64,000 nucleotides of DNA from Arthrobacter sp. Soil762. Lineage in GTDB: Bacteria > Actinomycetota > Actinomycetes > Actinomycetales > Micrococcaceae. The notes below the pieces were generated by a model. That model worked only from the letters and a program-made list of their open reading frames with translations. It was not told the origin of the DNA and ran no database searches. The stretch lies in contig NZ_LMSG01000001.1 in NCBI RefSeq assembly GCF_001428335.1, forward strand, positions 62,841 through 126,840, read 5' to 3'. A program made the translations under genes and the position numbers. Position 1 is the first letter of the stretch. Each line of letters starts with the position of its first letter. Below, piece after piece: positions 42,087 through 50,387 of this stretch.

Positions 42087-44903
42087 GTGAGTGAAACTAC
42101 CAAACCGGCCCCCTTCCCGTCCGAGACCGCAGTGCTTGACGCTGAAGCTGCCCTGCAGGACATCAACGTCCTGCCGGCCGGAGGCCAGGTATCCGCCACG
42201 GAAGCCCCCGTGGTTCCCCTCACCGGCCAGCCGCGGCTTCTGGTGCTGGACGGCCACTCGATGGCGTTCCGCGCGTTCTTCGCCTTGCCGGCGGACAAGT
42301 TCTCCACCGCCAACGGACAGCACACGAACGCCATCCACGGTTTCACGTCCATGCTCATCAACCTGATCAAGGAACAGAAGCCCACCCACATTTGTGTCGC
42401 CTTCGACGTCTCGGATGAGACCACGCACCGCAAAGCGGAGTACAGCGAGTACAAGGGCGGACGCAACGAAACTCCGCGCGAGATGAGCGGCCAGATCGAC
42501 CTCATCGACAAGGTCATGGGCGCCTGGGGCATCAAGACCATCAAGCTGCCCGGCTATGAGGCCGATGACATCCTGGCCACCCTCGCCGCCATGGGGGAAA
42601 AGGCCGGTTTTGAGGTGCTGCTCGTCTCGGGCGACCGTGACGCCTTCCAGCTGATCACGGACAACGTTTTTGTGCTGTACCCGAGGAAGGGCGTCAGCGA
42701 CATTCCCCGGATGGACGCGGCAGCCATCCAGGAAAAGTATTTTGTGACGCCCGCGCAGTATTCGGACCTTGCCGCGTTGGTGGGGGAGACGGCGGACAAC
42801 CTCCCGGGCGTACCCGGCGTCGGCCCCAAGACGGCGGCAAAGTGGATCAACCTGTACGGCGGTCTCGAGGGGGTCCTGGAGCATCTGGATGCAATCGGTG
42901 GAAAAGTAGGGGAATCCCTGCGCGCCAACGTCGAGGACGTCAAGCGCAACCGTCGGCTGAACAGGCTCCATACTGACCTCGAACTCCCGCTTACGCTGGA
43001 CGATCTCGCCGAGCCGCGCCCGGACGAGGCGGCCCTGGAGACGCTGTTCGACGAGCTGGAATTCAAGACCATCCGTACACGGCTCTTTGCCTTGTACAGC
43101 AGCGAGGACGTGGAGTCTGCGGAACGCGAAAGCATCGCCACGCCGGACTTCGTGACTTCCGCCGACGCAGCCGGGCTGGGTGCCTTCCTGGCGGCCGGCA
43201 CCGGCAAGACGTCGGCAGTCGCCGTCGACCTTGTGCCCGGGCGGATCGGTGAAGACGCCGCCGCACTGGCCATTGTCCGTGACGATGCCGCCGTCTATAT
43301 CGACCTCGCCACCCAGGACGCCGCAGCCGAAAACGTCCTGGCGCACTGGCTGCGCGATGAAAGCTCGTCAAAGGTAATGCACGGCTACAAGGCTGCGCTG
43401 AAGGCCTTGTCCAGCCGTGGCCTGGCACTGGAAGGCGTGGTGGATGACACCTCAATTTCCGGATACCTCATCCAGCCGGACCGCCGCACCTATGAACTCG
43501 CGGAGTTGGCCCAGCACCACCTCAACGTCAGTGTTCCGTCCGAGGCCTCCAAAGCGGGCCAGCTGGAGCTGGCGTTCGACGGCGACGACGCCGCCGCTGC
43601 CGGCGCGCTGGTCCAGGTGGCGGCCGTGGTCCAGGCCCTGAGCCGGCACTTCGCATCAGAACTCACCGAACGCAAGGCGGGGGACCTGCTGACCACCCTG
43701 GAACTGCCCGTCAGCCGCGTGCTGGCCGACATGGAAACCGCGGGCATAGCCATCGACCTGCCGCGCATGGACGAGCAGATCGCCGATCTGGCCAAGGTGA
43801 TCGACAACGCGCAGGAACTTGCCTTCGCCGCGATCGGCCACGAGGTTAATCTCGGATCGCCCAAGCAGCTGCAGACCGTGCTCTTTGACGAACTCCAGTT
43901 GCCGAAAACCAAGAAGATCAAGTCCGGCTACACCACCGATGCCGCGTCGCTGAAGAACCTGCTGGAAAAGACCGGGCACGAATTCCTGGTCCAGCTGATG
44001 GCGCACCGGGAGTCCTCCAAGCTGCGCCAGATGCTGGAGTCGCTCAAGAAATCCGTGACCGAAGACGGCCGGATCCACACCACCTACGCGCAGAACGTGG
44101 CAGCGACGGGCCGGATCTCCTCCAACAATCCCAACCTGCAGAACATCCCCATCCGCAGTGAGGAAGGCCGTCGCGTCCGCGGCATCTTTGTGGTCAGCGA
44201 CGGCTACGAGTGCCTGCTGTCCGCGGACTACTCACAGATCGAAATGCGGATCATGGCGCACCTTTCGGGCGACGCAGGCCTGATCCAGGCCTACCAGGAC
44301 GGCGAAGACCTCCACCGGTTTGTGGGCTCGAACATCTTCCACGTGCCCACCGAAGAAGTCACGAGTGCCATGCGCTCCAAGGTCAAGGCGATGTCGTACG
44401 GCCTCGCCTATGGCCTGACCTCGTTTGGCCTGTCCAAGCAGCTGGAAATTTCCGTGGACGAGGCCCGCACGCTGATGAAGGATTACTTTGACCGGTTCGG
44501 CGCGGTCCGCGACTACCTCCGCGGAGTGGTGGACCAGGCCCGGGTGGACGGCTATACGGCCACCATCGAGGGGCGCCGCCGCTACCTGCCGGACCTCACC
44601 AGCACGGACCGGCAGCTGCGCGAAAACGCGGAGCGCATCGCCCTGAACTCACCCATCCAGGGATCGGCCGCAGACATCATCAAACGCGCCATGCTGGGCG
44701 TGCACGCTGAACTGGCGGCCCAGGGCCTGAAGTCGCGCATGCTCCTGCAGGTCCACGACGAACTGGTCCTTGAAGTCGCCGCCGGCGAACGTGTTGCGGT
44801 GGAGAAGCTCGTCACCGAGCAGATGGGCTCCGCCGCGGACCTCAGCGTCCCGCTGGATGTCCAGATCGGTGTGGGCCCCAGCTGGTACGACGCCGGCCAC
44901 TAG
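42087..44903 (+). CDS. polA: DNA polymerase I
   Basis: About 938 residues. The N-terminal 5' nuclease starts with LLVLDGHSMAFRAFFALP near residue 50 and has VLLVSGDRDAFQLITDN and the DNLPGVPGVGPKTAAKW hairpin. The 3'-5' exonuclease-like domain has lost its DxE motif (VAVDLVPG), so proofreading should be absent, as in mycobacterial PolA. Polymerase motifs are A: SADYSQIEMR near 711, B: KVKAMSYGLAYG near 762, and C: QVHDELVLEV near 888. GTG 42087 lies seven bases after TAGGCT (42074-42079). The open frame from 41613 is antisense of the thioesterase and is rejected. Confidence 0.96.
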   Translation: MSETTKPAPFPSETAVLDAEAALQDINVLPAGGQVSATEAPVVPLTGQPRLLVLDGHSMAFRAFFALPADKFSTANGQHTNAIHGFTSMLINLIKEQKPTHICVAFDVSDETTHRKAEYSEYKGGRNETPREMSGQIDLIDKVMGAWGIKTIKLPGYEADDILATLAAMGEKAGFEVLLVSGDRDAFQLITDNVFVLYPRKGVSDIPRMDAAAIQEKYFVTPAQYSDLAALVGETADNLPGVPGVGPKTAAKWINLYGGLEGVLEHLDAIGGKVGESLRANVEDVKRNRRLNRLHTDLELPLTLDDLAEPRPDEAALETLFDELEFKTIRTRLFALYSSEDVESAERESIATPDFVTSADAAGLGAFLAAGTGKTSAVAVDLVPGRIGEDAAALAIVRDDAAVYIDLATQDAAAENVLAHWLRDESSSKVMHGYKAALKALSSRGLALEGVVDDTSISGYLIQPDRRTYELAELAQHHLNVSVPSEASKAGQLELAFDGDDAAAAGALVQVAAVVQALSRHFASELTERKAGDLLTTLELPVSRVLADMETAGIAIDLPRMDEQIADLAKVIDNAQELAFAAIGHEVNLGSPKQLQTVLFDELQLPKTKKIKSGYTTDAASLKNLLEKTGHEFLVQLMAHRESSKLRQMLESLKKSVTEDGRIHTTYAQNVAATGRISSNNPNLQNIPIRSEEGRRVRGIFVVSDGYECLLSADYSQIEMRIMAHLSGDAGLIQAYQDGEDLHRFVGSNIFHVPTEEVTSAMRSKVKAMSYGLAYGLTSFGLSKQLEISVDEARTLMKDYFDRFGAVRDYLRGVVDQARVDGYTATIEGRRRYLPDLTSTDRQLRENAERIALNSPIQGSAADIIKRAMLGVHAELAAQGLKSRMLLQVHDELVLEVAAGERVAVEKLVTEQMGSAADLSVPLDVQIGVGPSWYDAGH

Positions 44904-44945
44904 GCTGGTGGGAACGGGCTGCTGGGAACGAATGGGCGGGGCGCG

Positions 44946-45068
44946 ATGGGCAAGTACGACGTCAAGAAACAGTTCAAGGATCCTCCGCCAACCCGTGCGG
45001 CGGCTCTGAGCCATTTCCCGCCGGTGCGTGCGTGTTGCTGCTCGCCAGGCCCCGGATTCATTGGTTAG
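44946..45068 (+). pseudogene. Short N-terminal remnant, possibly of a GyrI-like domain protein
   Basis: The frame MGKYDVKKQFKDPPPTR resembles the first residues of GyrI-like small-molecule-binding proteins, which often start with a KYDVKK...YK pattern. It then turns into unrelated Cys/Pro-rich sequence and stops after 40 codons. The region lies between polA and the Eis-like gene. It is probably a leftover start of a deleted gene. The match is short and weak. Confidence 0.3.
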
Positions 45069-45078
45069 GCTCGGCGGT

Positions 45079-46377
45079 GTGGCTGAACTGAGTGATGACT
45101 ATGAAATCCGGCGCTTCCCAGCGGCATCCCAGGGCGAAGCGGGTTATCCCGACGCCGAATCATGGGTAAAGGCGGTGGCCTTTGGCTTCCACGAATCAAC
45201 GCGGACACCGGAGCATGTTGCCAAATCCTTGGAGACCTACGCAGCTGACCGGCGGATCTTCACCGGCGCCTACCAGACGCGGGAAGTTGCGCCTGGGTCG
45301 CTCCCTGCGGACGTACCGGTGGCAACCTTCGGCACCCTGCGCAAAACACTCAACATCGGCTTCGGCCGGCTGCTGGAGACGCAACTGGTCACAGCCGTGA
45401 CGGTCCGGACTTCGCATCGGCGGCGCGGCCTGCTGCGCCGGATGATGTCCGAGGACCTGGCCATGGCGAAGGACGATGGCTTGGCAATGGCCGCCCTGAC
45501 AGCGTCCGAGGGCTCCATCTATGGGCGCTTTGGCTACGGTGTGGCCAGCTTCGAACGGACCGTGAAAGTGGACACCACCGCCCGGTTCCGGCTCAACCAC
45601 CACGCCGTCGGTACCGTGGACATCGCGGACCCGCGCGTGCTGCTGGACCTGGCGCCGGTCGTCTTCGACCGCGTGCACCGCCTGACGCCGGGATCGATTG
45701 GTCGCCAGGACTGGTACCGCCAGCTGGCTTCAGGGTCCTTGGGCCGCGAGGGCAAAGAAGATCCTGCCGTCAAGGTGGCACTGCACTACGGCCCTGACGG
45801 TGCCGTGGACGGCTACGTCTCCTACAAATTCCTCGGCTGGGACACCGAGCCCTACACCATGCAGGTGGTGGACCTCGTGGCGGCCACGAACGAGGCGTAC
45901 CTGGAGCTCTGGCAGTTCCTGGCCGCCATCGACCTGGTGGAACGCATCACGTGGGACGAAGCACCGCTGGATGACCCGCTCACGTGGGCACTGGCCGATC
46001 CCCGATGCATCGACTCCTCAGACAGCCGGGACATGCTCTGGCTCCGCATCCTGGACGTGGCCCAGGCGCTGGAAGCGAGGCATTACCCGCTGGACGGAAG
46101 GCTGGTGCTCGAGGTGCAGGACCCGCTTGGACTCACCGCGGGAACGTTTGCCGTGGACGTCAGCGGCGGCGAGGCCGTCGTCGTACGCCTGGACGTGCCA
46201 ACCGAGCCTGACCTGACGCTGGATGTCTCCGCTCTGTCATCAATTTATCTGGGTGCGGCCTGTCCGGTTACGCTGACGGCAGCTGGGCGGATCCGCGAAC
46301 TCAAGCAGGGCGCGTCGCTCCAGGCACGGGGGATGTTCGCGGTTGAGCGGGCCACCCACTGCCTGACCCACTTTTAG
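45079..46377 (+). CDS. Eis-like GNAT N-acetyltransferase
   Basis: About 432 residues, the size of the Eis group, which has two GNAT domains and a sterol carrier-like C-terminal domain. The acetyl-CoA site is visible as TAVTVRTSHRRRGLLRRMMS near residue 110, and the chain ends in CLTHF, with the terminal carboxylate expected as the catalytic base. Eis acetylates aminoglycosides and other amines. GTG 45079 lies seven bases after TAGGCT (45066-45071). An upstream in-frame GTG at 45028 is less likely because it precedes the -10 element. Confidence 0.85.
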   Translation: MAELSDDYEIRRFPAASQGEAGYPDAESWVKAVAFGFHESTRTPEHVAKSLETYAADRRIFTGAYQTREVAPGSLPADVPVATFGTLRKTLNIGFGRLLETQLVTAVTVRTSHRRRGLLRRMMSEDLAMAKDDGLAMAALTASEGSIYGRFGYGVASFERTVKVDTTARFRLNHHAVGTVDIADPRVLLDLAPVVFDRVHRLTPGSIGRQDWYRQLASGSLGREGKEDPAVKVALHYGPDGAVDGYVSYKFLGWDTEPYTMQVVDLVAATNEAYLELWQFLAAIDLVERITWDEAPLDDPLTWALADPRCIDSSDSRDMLWLRILDVAQALEARHYPLDGRLVLEVQDPLGLTAGTFAVDVSGGEAVVVRLDVPTEPDLTLDVSALSSIYLGAACPVTLTAAGRIRELKQGASLQARGMFAVERATHCLTHF

Positions 46378-46405
46378 GTGCCCCTGCCTCTTTCAAGGAC
46401 AATCC

Positions 46406-47341
46406 ATGGGGGATTCTGGTGTGCCCGGGCCGACGGGCCGCCGGGCCATTTTGCTCGGCCTTGCGTCCGGCGTTCTCGCGGCTGTGGCATCGTGTTCGTC
46501 GGGGGACACGATCGGGCTCGAGTCCGCGGCCCTTTCAGATGAACGCAGGGACCTCGCGGCATTTGCCCCGCCCGTGGCAGAAGCGTCAGCAGCACCGTCG
46601 CAGGTTCCGTCCGCCTCACCCGCTGCGGTCCTGCCGCCGTCGAAAGCCCAGCTTGTGACGGAATTCGACGGCCGCCAGCCGGCCGAGTGGGGCCTGGCGG
46701 TGACTGGCGTGGTCACGAGGTCGCACGCCAGCCAGACGGTGCTCACGCTGGATGCCTGCGGCGGCCCCGGCGGATCCGGCGTCGATAAGGATCTGCTCGC
46801 CACGCTCCGGCGGCTAAACATCCCGGCCACCCTTTTTGTGAATGCCCGGTGGATCCAGGCAAACCGGCAGGTCGCTGCCGAACTGGGGCAGGACCCGCTC
46901 TTTGAACTGGCCAACCATGGTTGGCAGCACCGGCCGCTGTCCGTCATCGGCAGATCCGCTTACGGCATCCCCGGCACCACAAGCGTGGCTGACGCATATG
47001 ACGAACTGACAGGCTGCGAGGACCTGCTGCGGGAAGTGGCAGGAGGACAGCCACGGTTCTTCCGCCCCGGCACGGCATATCTCGACGAGGTGGCCGCCGC
47101 GATGTCCAGGCGTCTGGGCATGTTGCCGGTCAACTTCAGCATCAACGCCGACGCCGGCGCCACGCTGGCGCCATCAGCGGTTGCCTCTGCCTTGGCCACA
47201 GCACGTCCTGGCGACATCGTCATAGCGCATTTCAATAAGCCCGGCGGCGGCACAGCCGCCGGCTTCCGGCAGGCGCTGCCACAACTTCAAGGCGGCGGAA
47301 CCACGTTCGCCCGACTGGGCGATGTGTTGCCTGCGCTTTGA
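46406..47341 (+). CDS. Polysaccharide deacetylase family lipoprotein
   Basis: A 311-residue secreted protein. A hydrophobic segment ends in a lipobox-like VASC near residue 30, preceded by GRRAI (Tat-like arginine pair), so it is probably lipid-anchored. A low-complexity Pro/Ser/Ala linker (residues 55-80) leads to a NodB-type domain: TLDACGG with the catalytic Asp near 113, NHGWQHRPLS with the metal His pair near 172, and FFRPGTAYLD near 214. The Cys after TLDA replaces the usual second Asp. Such enzymes deacetylate peptidoglycan or other N-acetyl sugars. Confidence 0.82.
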   Translation: MGDSGVPGPTGRRAILLGLASGVLAAVASCSSGDTIGLESAALSDERRDLAAFAPPVAEASAAPSQVPSASPAAVLPPSKAQLVTEFDGRQPAEWGLAVTGVVTRSHASQTVLTLDACGGPGGSGVDKDLLATLRRLNIPATLFVNARWIQANRQVAAELGQDPLFELANHGWQHRPLSVIGRSAYGIPGTTSVADAYDELTGCEDLLREVAGGQPRFFRPGTAYLDEVAAAMSRRLGMLPVNFSINADAGATLAPSAVASALATARPGDIVIAHFNKPGGGTAAGFRQALPQLQGGGTTFARLGDVLPAL

Positions 47342-47367
47342 CCCTCGTTGGCCGCTGCGACTAGAAT
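47338..47367 (+). promoter_or_regulatory. rpsA promoter
   Basis: A -35 TTGACC (47338-47343) and -10 TAGAAT (47362-47367) with an 18-base spacer make a strong housekeeping promoter. The -35 overlaps the stop codon of the deacetylase gene. The start would be near 47374, giving rpsA a leader of about 150 bases that holds no recognised riboswitch. Confidence 0.7.
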
Positions 47368-47522
47368 AAGTGGGCGCGTACTACGTGCGCGTTTCTAGAA
47401 TCCACAAATCAGGAAGACCCGGAAGATCCCTGCGATCGCCCGAAGACCTGCGCCTGCGTTCCATAACGCGGGCGCGGCGGTTTGCCTGACCGACTAACTA
47501 TCCACAACGGAGCCCCTACTAC

Positions 47523-49001
47523 ATGACCATCACCTCCACCGAGAAGCCCGGTACCCCCGTAGTCGCCATTAACGACATCGGTACCGCTGAGGACTTCCTC
47601 GCAGCAGTCGACGCCACCATCAAGTACTTCAACGACGGAGACCTCGTCGAAGGTACCGTCGTCAAGGTCGACCGCGATGAAGTTCTGCTCGACATCGGTT
47701 ACAAGACCGAAGGTGTCATCCCCTCCCGCGAGCTGTCCATCAAGCACGACGTTGATCCCGGAGACGTTGTCTCCGTTGGCGATCTCGTCGAAGCCCTGGT
47801 GCTCACCAAGGAAGACAAAGAAGGCCGCCTGATCCTCTCCAAGAAGCGGGCTCAGTACGAGCGCGCCTGGGGCGACATCGAGAAGGTCAAGGAAGAAGAC
47901 GGTGTTGTCACCGGTACCGTCATCGAGGTTGTCAAGGGTGGTCTTATCCTCGACATCGGTCTGCGCGGCTTCCTGCCCGCATCCCTCGTCGAGATGCGCC
48001 GTGTGCGCGACCTCGCTCCGTACATCGGTCAGAAGATCGAAGCCAAAATCATCGAGCTGGACAAGAACCGCAACAACGTTGTGCTGTCCCGCCGTGCCTG
48101 GCTCGAGCAGACCCAGTCCGAGGTTCGCTCCACGTTCCTCAACAAGCTGGAAAAGGGCCAGGTCCGTCCCGGCGTCGTTTCCTCCATCGTCAACTTCGGT
48201 GCATTCGTGGACCTGGGCGGCGTAGACGGCCTCGTTCACGTTTCCGAGCTCTCCTGGAAGCACATCGACCACCCGTCCGAGGTTGTCGAAGTTGGCCAGG
48301 AAGTCACTGTCGAGGTTCTCGAAGTCGACCTGGACCGCGAGCGCGTTTCCCTGTCGCTCAAGGCTACGCAGGAAGATCCGTGGCAGACCTTCGCCCGCAC
48401 CCACGCCCTCGGGCAGGTTGTTCCGGGTAAGGTCACCAAGCTCGTTCCGTTCGGTGCGTTCGTACGCGTCGAAGACGGCATCGAAGGCCTCGTGCACATC
48501 TCCGAACTGGCAGTCCGCCACGTGGAGCTGGCTGAGCAGGTTGTCTCCGTTGGTGACGAGCTGTTCGTCAAGGTCATCGACATCGACCTTGAGCGCCGCC
48601 GCATCTCCCTCTCCCTCAAGCAGGCTAACGAGGGCGTTGACGCCGAGTCCACCGAATTCGATCCGGCTCTCTACGGCATGTCCGCTGAGTACGACGAAGA
48701 GGGCAACTACAAGTACCCGGAGGGCTTCGACCCGGAGTCCAACGAGTGGCTTGAAGGCTACGAGAACCAGCGCGCCGTCTGGGAGCAGCAGTACGCTGAC
48801 GCCCAGACGCGCTGGGAAGCACACAAGAAGCAGGTTGCCCAGCACGCTGCCGACGACGCTGCAGCTGCAACGTCCGGTGACAGCGATTCCGGCACCACCA
48901 GCTACTCCTCGGAGCCGGCTGCTGAGTCCAACGCCGGTGCAGGCACGCTTGCATCCGACGAGGCTCTCGCCGCTCTGCGTGAGAAGCTGACCGGCAACTA
49001 A
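47523..49001 (+). CDS. rpsA: 30S ribosomal protein S1
   Basis: A 492-residue protein with four S1 RNA-binding repeats: about residues 35-105 (GTVVKVDRDEVLLDIGYKTE), 125-190 (GTVIEVVKGGLILDIGLRGF), 210-280 (GVVSSIVNFGAFVDLGGVDG) and 295-365 (GKVTKLVPFGAFVRVEDGIE). A long acidic, Ala/Ser-rich tail follows. S1 delivers mRNA to the 30S subunit. The gene uses more T-ending codons than its neighbours, as highly expressed genes often do. It has its own strong promoter upstream and a strong terminator downstream. Confidence 0.97.
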   Translation: MTITSTEKPGTPVVAINDIGTAEDFLAAVDATIKYFNDGDLVEGTVVKVDRDEVLLDIGYKTEGVIPSRELSIKHDVDPGDVVSVGDLVEALVLTKEDKEGRLILSKKRAQYERAWGDIEKVKEEDGVVTGTVIEVVKGGLILDIGLRGFLPASLVEMRRVRDLAPYIGQKIEAKIIELDKNRNNVVLSRRAWLEQTQSEVRSTFLNKLEKGQVRPGVVSSIVNFGAFVDLGGVDGLVHVSELSWKHIDHPSEVVEVGQEVTVEVLEVDLDRERVSLSLKATQEDPWQTFARTHALGQVVPGKVTKLVPFGAFVRVEDGIEGLVHISELAVRHVELAEQVVSVGDELFVKVIDIDLERRRISLSLKQANEGVDAESTEFDPALYGMSAEYDEEGNYKYPEGFDPESNEWLEGYENQRAVWEQQYADAQTRWEAHKKQVAQHAADDAAAATSGDSDSGTTSYSSEPAAESNAGAGTLASDEALAALREKLTGN

Positions 49002-49031
49002 TTGCCACCGGCCCGGGGCTTCCCGGGCCAA

Positions 49032-49067
49032 CACAGCGGGCCCCTGCGAAAGCAGGGGCCCGCTGTG
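49032..49067 (+). terminator. Strong rpsA terminator
   Basis: A perfect 16-base stem, CACAGCGGGCCCCTGC against GCAGGGGCCCGCTGTG, closes a GAAA tetraloop, followed by CTT. It begins 31 bases after the rpsA stop. The GNRA-type loop and perfect long stem make this one of the clearest terminators in the window. Confidence 0.85.
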
Positions 49068-49140
49068 CTTAATGCGCCATCCGTGGTTGGCCGGCCAGCT
49101 GACCAGCACTTAATGCTCCCAGACGAGGGTTTCGGTGCGT

Positions 49141-49665
49141 CTACTGCGAGTTAGTTGAGAGTACGACGACGGCACTCACCGCGCCGCCGTCGTCGTGCGT
49201 CAGGACCGCGCCAGCGGCGGTGAGGAGCCGCTGCGCGCCGATGTTGGCTGCCGTGGTGTTGGCCACCACCTGGTGCAGTCCGGCCCGGCGGGCTTCCGCC
49301 AGTACCAGCCGCAACGCGGCGCCGCCGACACCGTGGCCGCGGTAGCTCCGGCCCAGCCAGATGCCCGTCTCAGCTGTTTCGTGTTGCGCCGTTTCCTCGT
49401 CCGTCAGCTTGAGCCTGATCGCGCCGGCCGGGCTGCCGTCGCAGAGCACTGCCCAGCTCCTTTCCGCGGCCGGCCCCTCCAGCCCCGCGGCTGCAGACCG
49501 GTGGTAGGCGCGGAACCAGTCGACGCGCTCCGCATTCCAGCCCGTCCCGTTGCCCAGCGGCGGCGTGACGTCATCCGCGGACGCGTCCAGCCGCGCCAGC
49601 TCCAGCAGCCGCTCCAGCATGGGGTCGTCGACGTCTGCCAGACGGACTTCAGGGCAGCGGGACAT
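49141..49665 (-). CDS. GNAT family N-acetyltransferase
   Basis: About 174 residues. The acetyl-CoA pyrophosphate-binding region is ETGIWLGRSYRGHGVGGAAL (about residues 103-122), followed by HQVVANTTAANIGAQRLLTA, the pattern of RimJ/RimL-like GNATs that acetylate protein N-termini or small amines. The acceptor is unknown. ATG 49665 lies inside the end of the yigZ frame (17-base overlap), so the two are likely cotranscribed. The frame is open to 49755 without support. Confidence 0.85.
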   Translation of the reverse strand: MSRCPEVRLADVDDPMLERLLELARLDASADDVTPPLGNGTGWNAERVDWFRAYHRSAAAGLEGPAAERSWAVLCDGSPAGAIRLKLTDEETAQHETAETGIWLGRSYRGHGVGGAALRLVLAEARRAGLHQVVANTTAANIGAQRLLTAAGAVLTHDDGGAVSAVVVLSTNSQ

Positions 49666-50365
49666 CGAGCCACTCCGTTCCGGCCGGCGTGAGCACGGTT
49701 CTCCCGGCGGTGAGTGACAACACGCGATCGGTGGCGGCAGAAACTGCCGCGGCATCGTCAGGCACGGCCAGGCGAAGGACCGTGTCCTGCGCTCCGTAGG
49801 TGGTTTCCGCCATCACAAACCCGGCCGCGCGAAGATCGTTCTCCAGCCGTCCCGCGGCGGAGTGCGGCACCGACGCCGAACAGATCCGCAGCCGGCTGCG
49901 GCGAACCAGTGGGGCCTGTTGCAGGGCCGCGGAAACCGACTCGGAATATGCACGCACCAGCCCACCCGCCCCCAGCAGGATGCCGCCGAAGTAGCGGACG
50001 ACGACGGCGCTGACGTCGCTGAGGTCCGTCACGCCCGGCGCTGTTTCCCTCTTGATGATGGCCTCCAGCATGGGGATGCCGGCCGTGCCGGAGGGCTCGC
50101 CGTCGTCATTGGAGCGTTGGATGTCCCGATCCGGTCCCAGGACGAACGCCGAGCAGTGGTGGCGGGCATCGTGGAACTCGCGGCGCAGTGCGGCCACCAG
50201 ATCCCGCGCGGTGTCCTCATTGTCCGCGCGGCGCAGCACCGTGATGAACCTGGAGCGTTTGATCTCGATCTCGTGCCGGAACTCCGGCCCCAACGCGAGC
50301 GTGGTGTAGGCGGTGGCCCTGCTGTCTGCGGCGTCAGTGCTCTGTGTATCCGCTGTTTGTGCCAC
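49649..50365 (-). CDS. yigZ: YigZ/IMPACT family protein
   Basis: A 238-residue UPF0029/IMPACT-domain protein. The first domain (residues 30-145) holds IKRSRFITVLRRADNEDTAR, HHCSAFVLG, RSNDDGEPSGTAGIPML and VVVRYFGGILLGAGGLVRAY, the family signature. A second ferredoxin-like domain (150-235) follows. The bacterial role is uncertain; the eukaryotic homologue IMPACT inhibits Gcn2. GTG 50365 lies six bases after TAAACT (complement of 50372-50377), overlapping the -10 of the divergent coaE. Confidence 0.93.
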   Translation of the reverse strand: MAQTADTQSTDAADSRATAYTTLALGPEFRHEIEIKRSRFITVLRRADNEDTARDLVAALRREFHDARHHCSAFVLGPDRDIQRSNDDGEPSGTAGIPMLEAIIKRETAPGVTDLSDVSAVVVRYFGGILLGAGGLVRAYSESVSAALQQAPLVRRSRLRICSASVPHSAAGRLENDLRAAGFVMAETTYGAQDTVLRLAVPDDAAAVSAATDRVLSLTAGRTVLTPAGTEWLDVPLP

Positions 50366-50371
50366 GTCTTC

Positions 50372-50381
50372 AGTTTAGGGT
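50372..50381. promoter_or_regulatory. Back-to-back overlapping -10 boxes for yigZ and coaE
   Basis: TAAACT on the minus strand (50372-50377) and TAGGGT on the plus strand (50376-50381) share two bases. Each is followed by exactly six bases and the start codon of its gene (GTG 50365, ATG 50388). Both transcripts would be leaderless and RNA polymerase could bind for only one direction at a time. Confidence 0.6.
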
Positions 50382-50387
50382 GGTGGG

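Noticed and set aside
47409-49109. 566-residue minus-strand open frame
   Set aside because: Antisense to rpsA; its apparent Leu/Val/Asp richness mirrors S1 codons.
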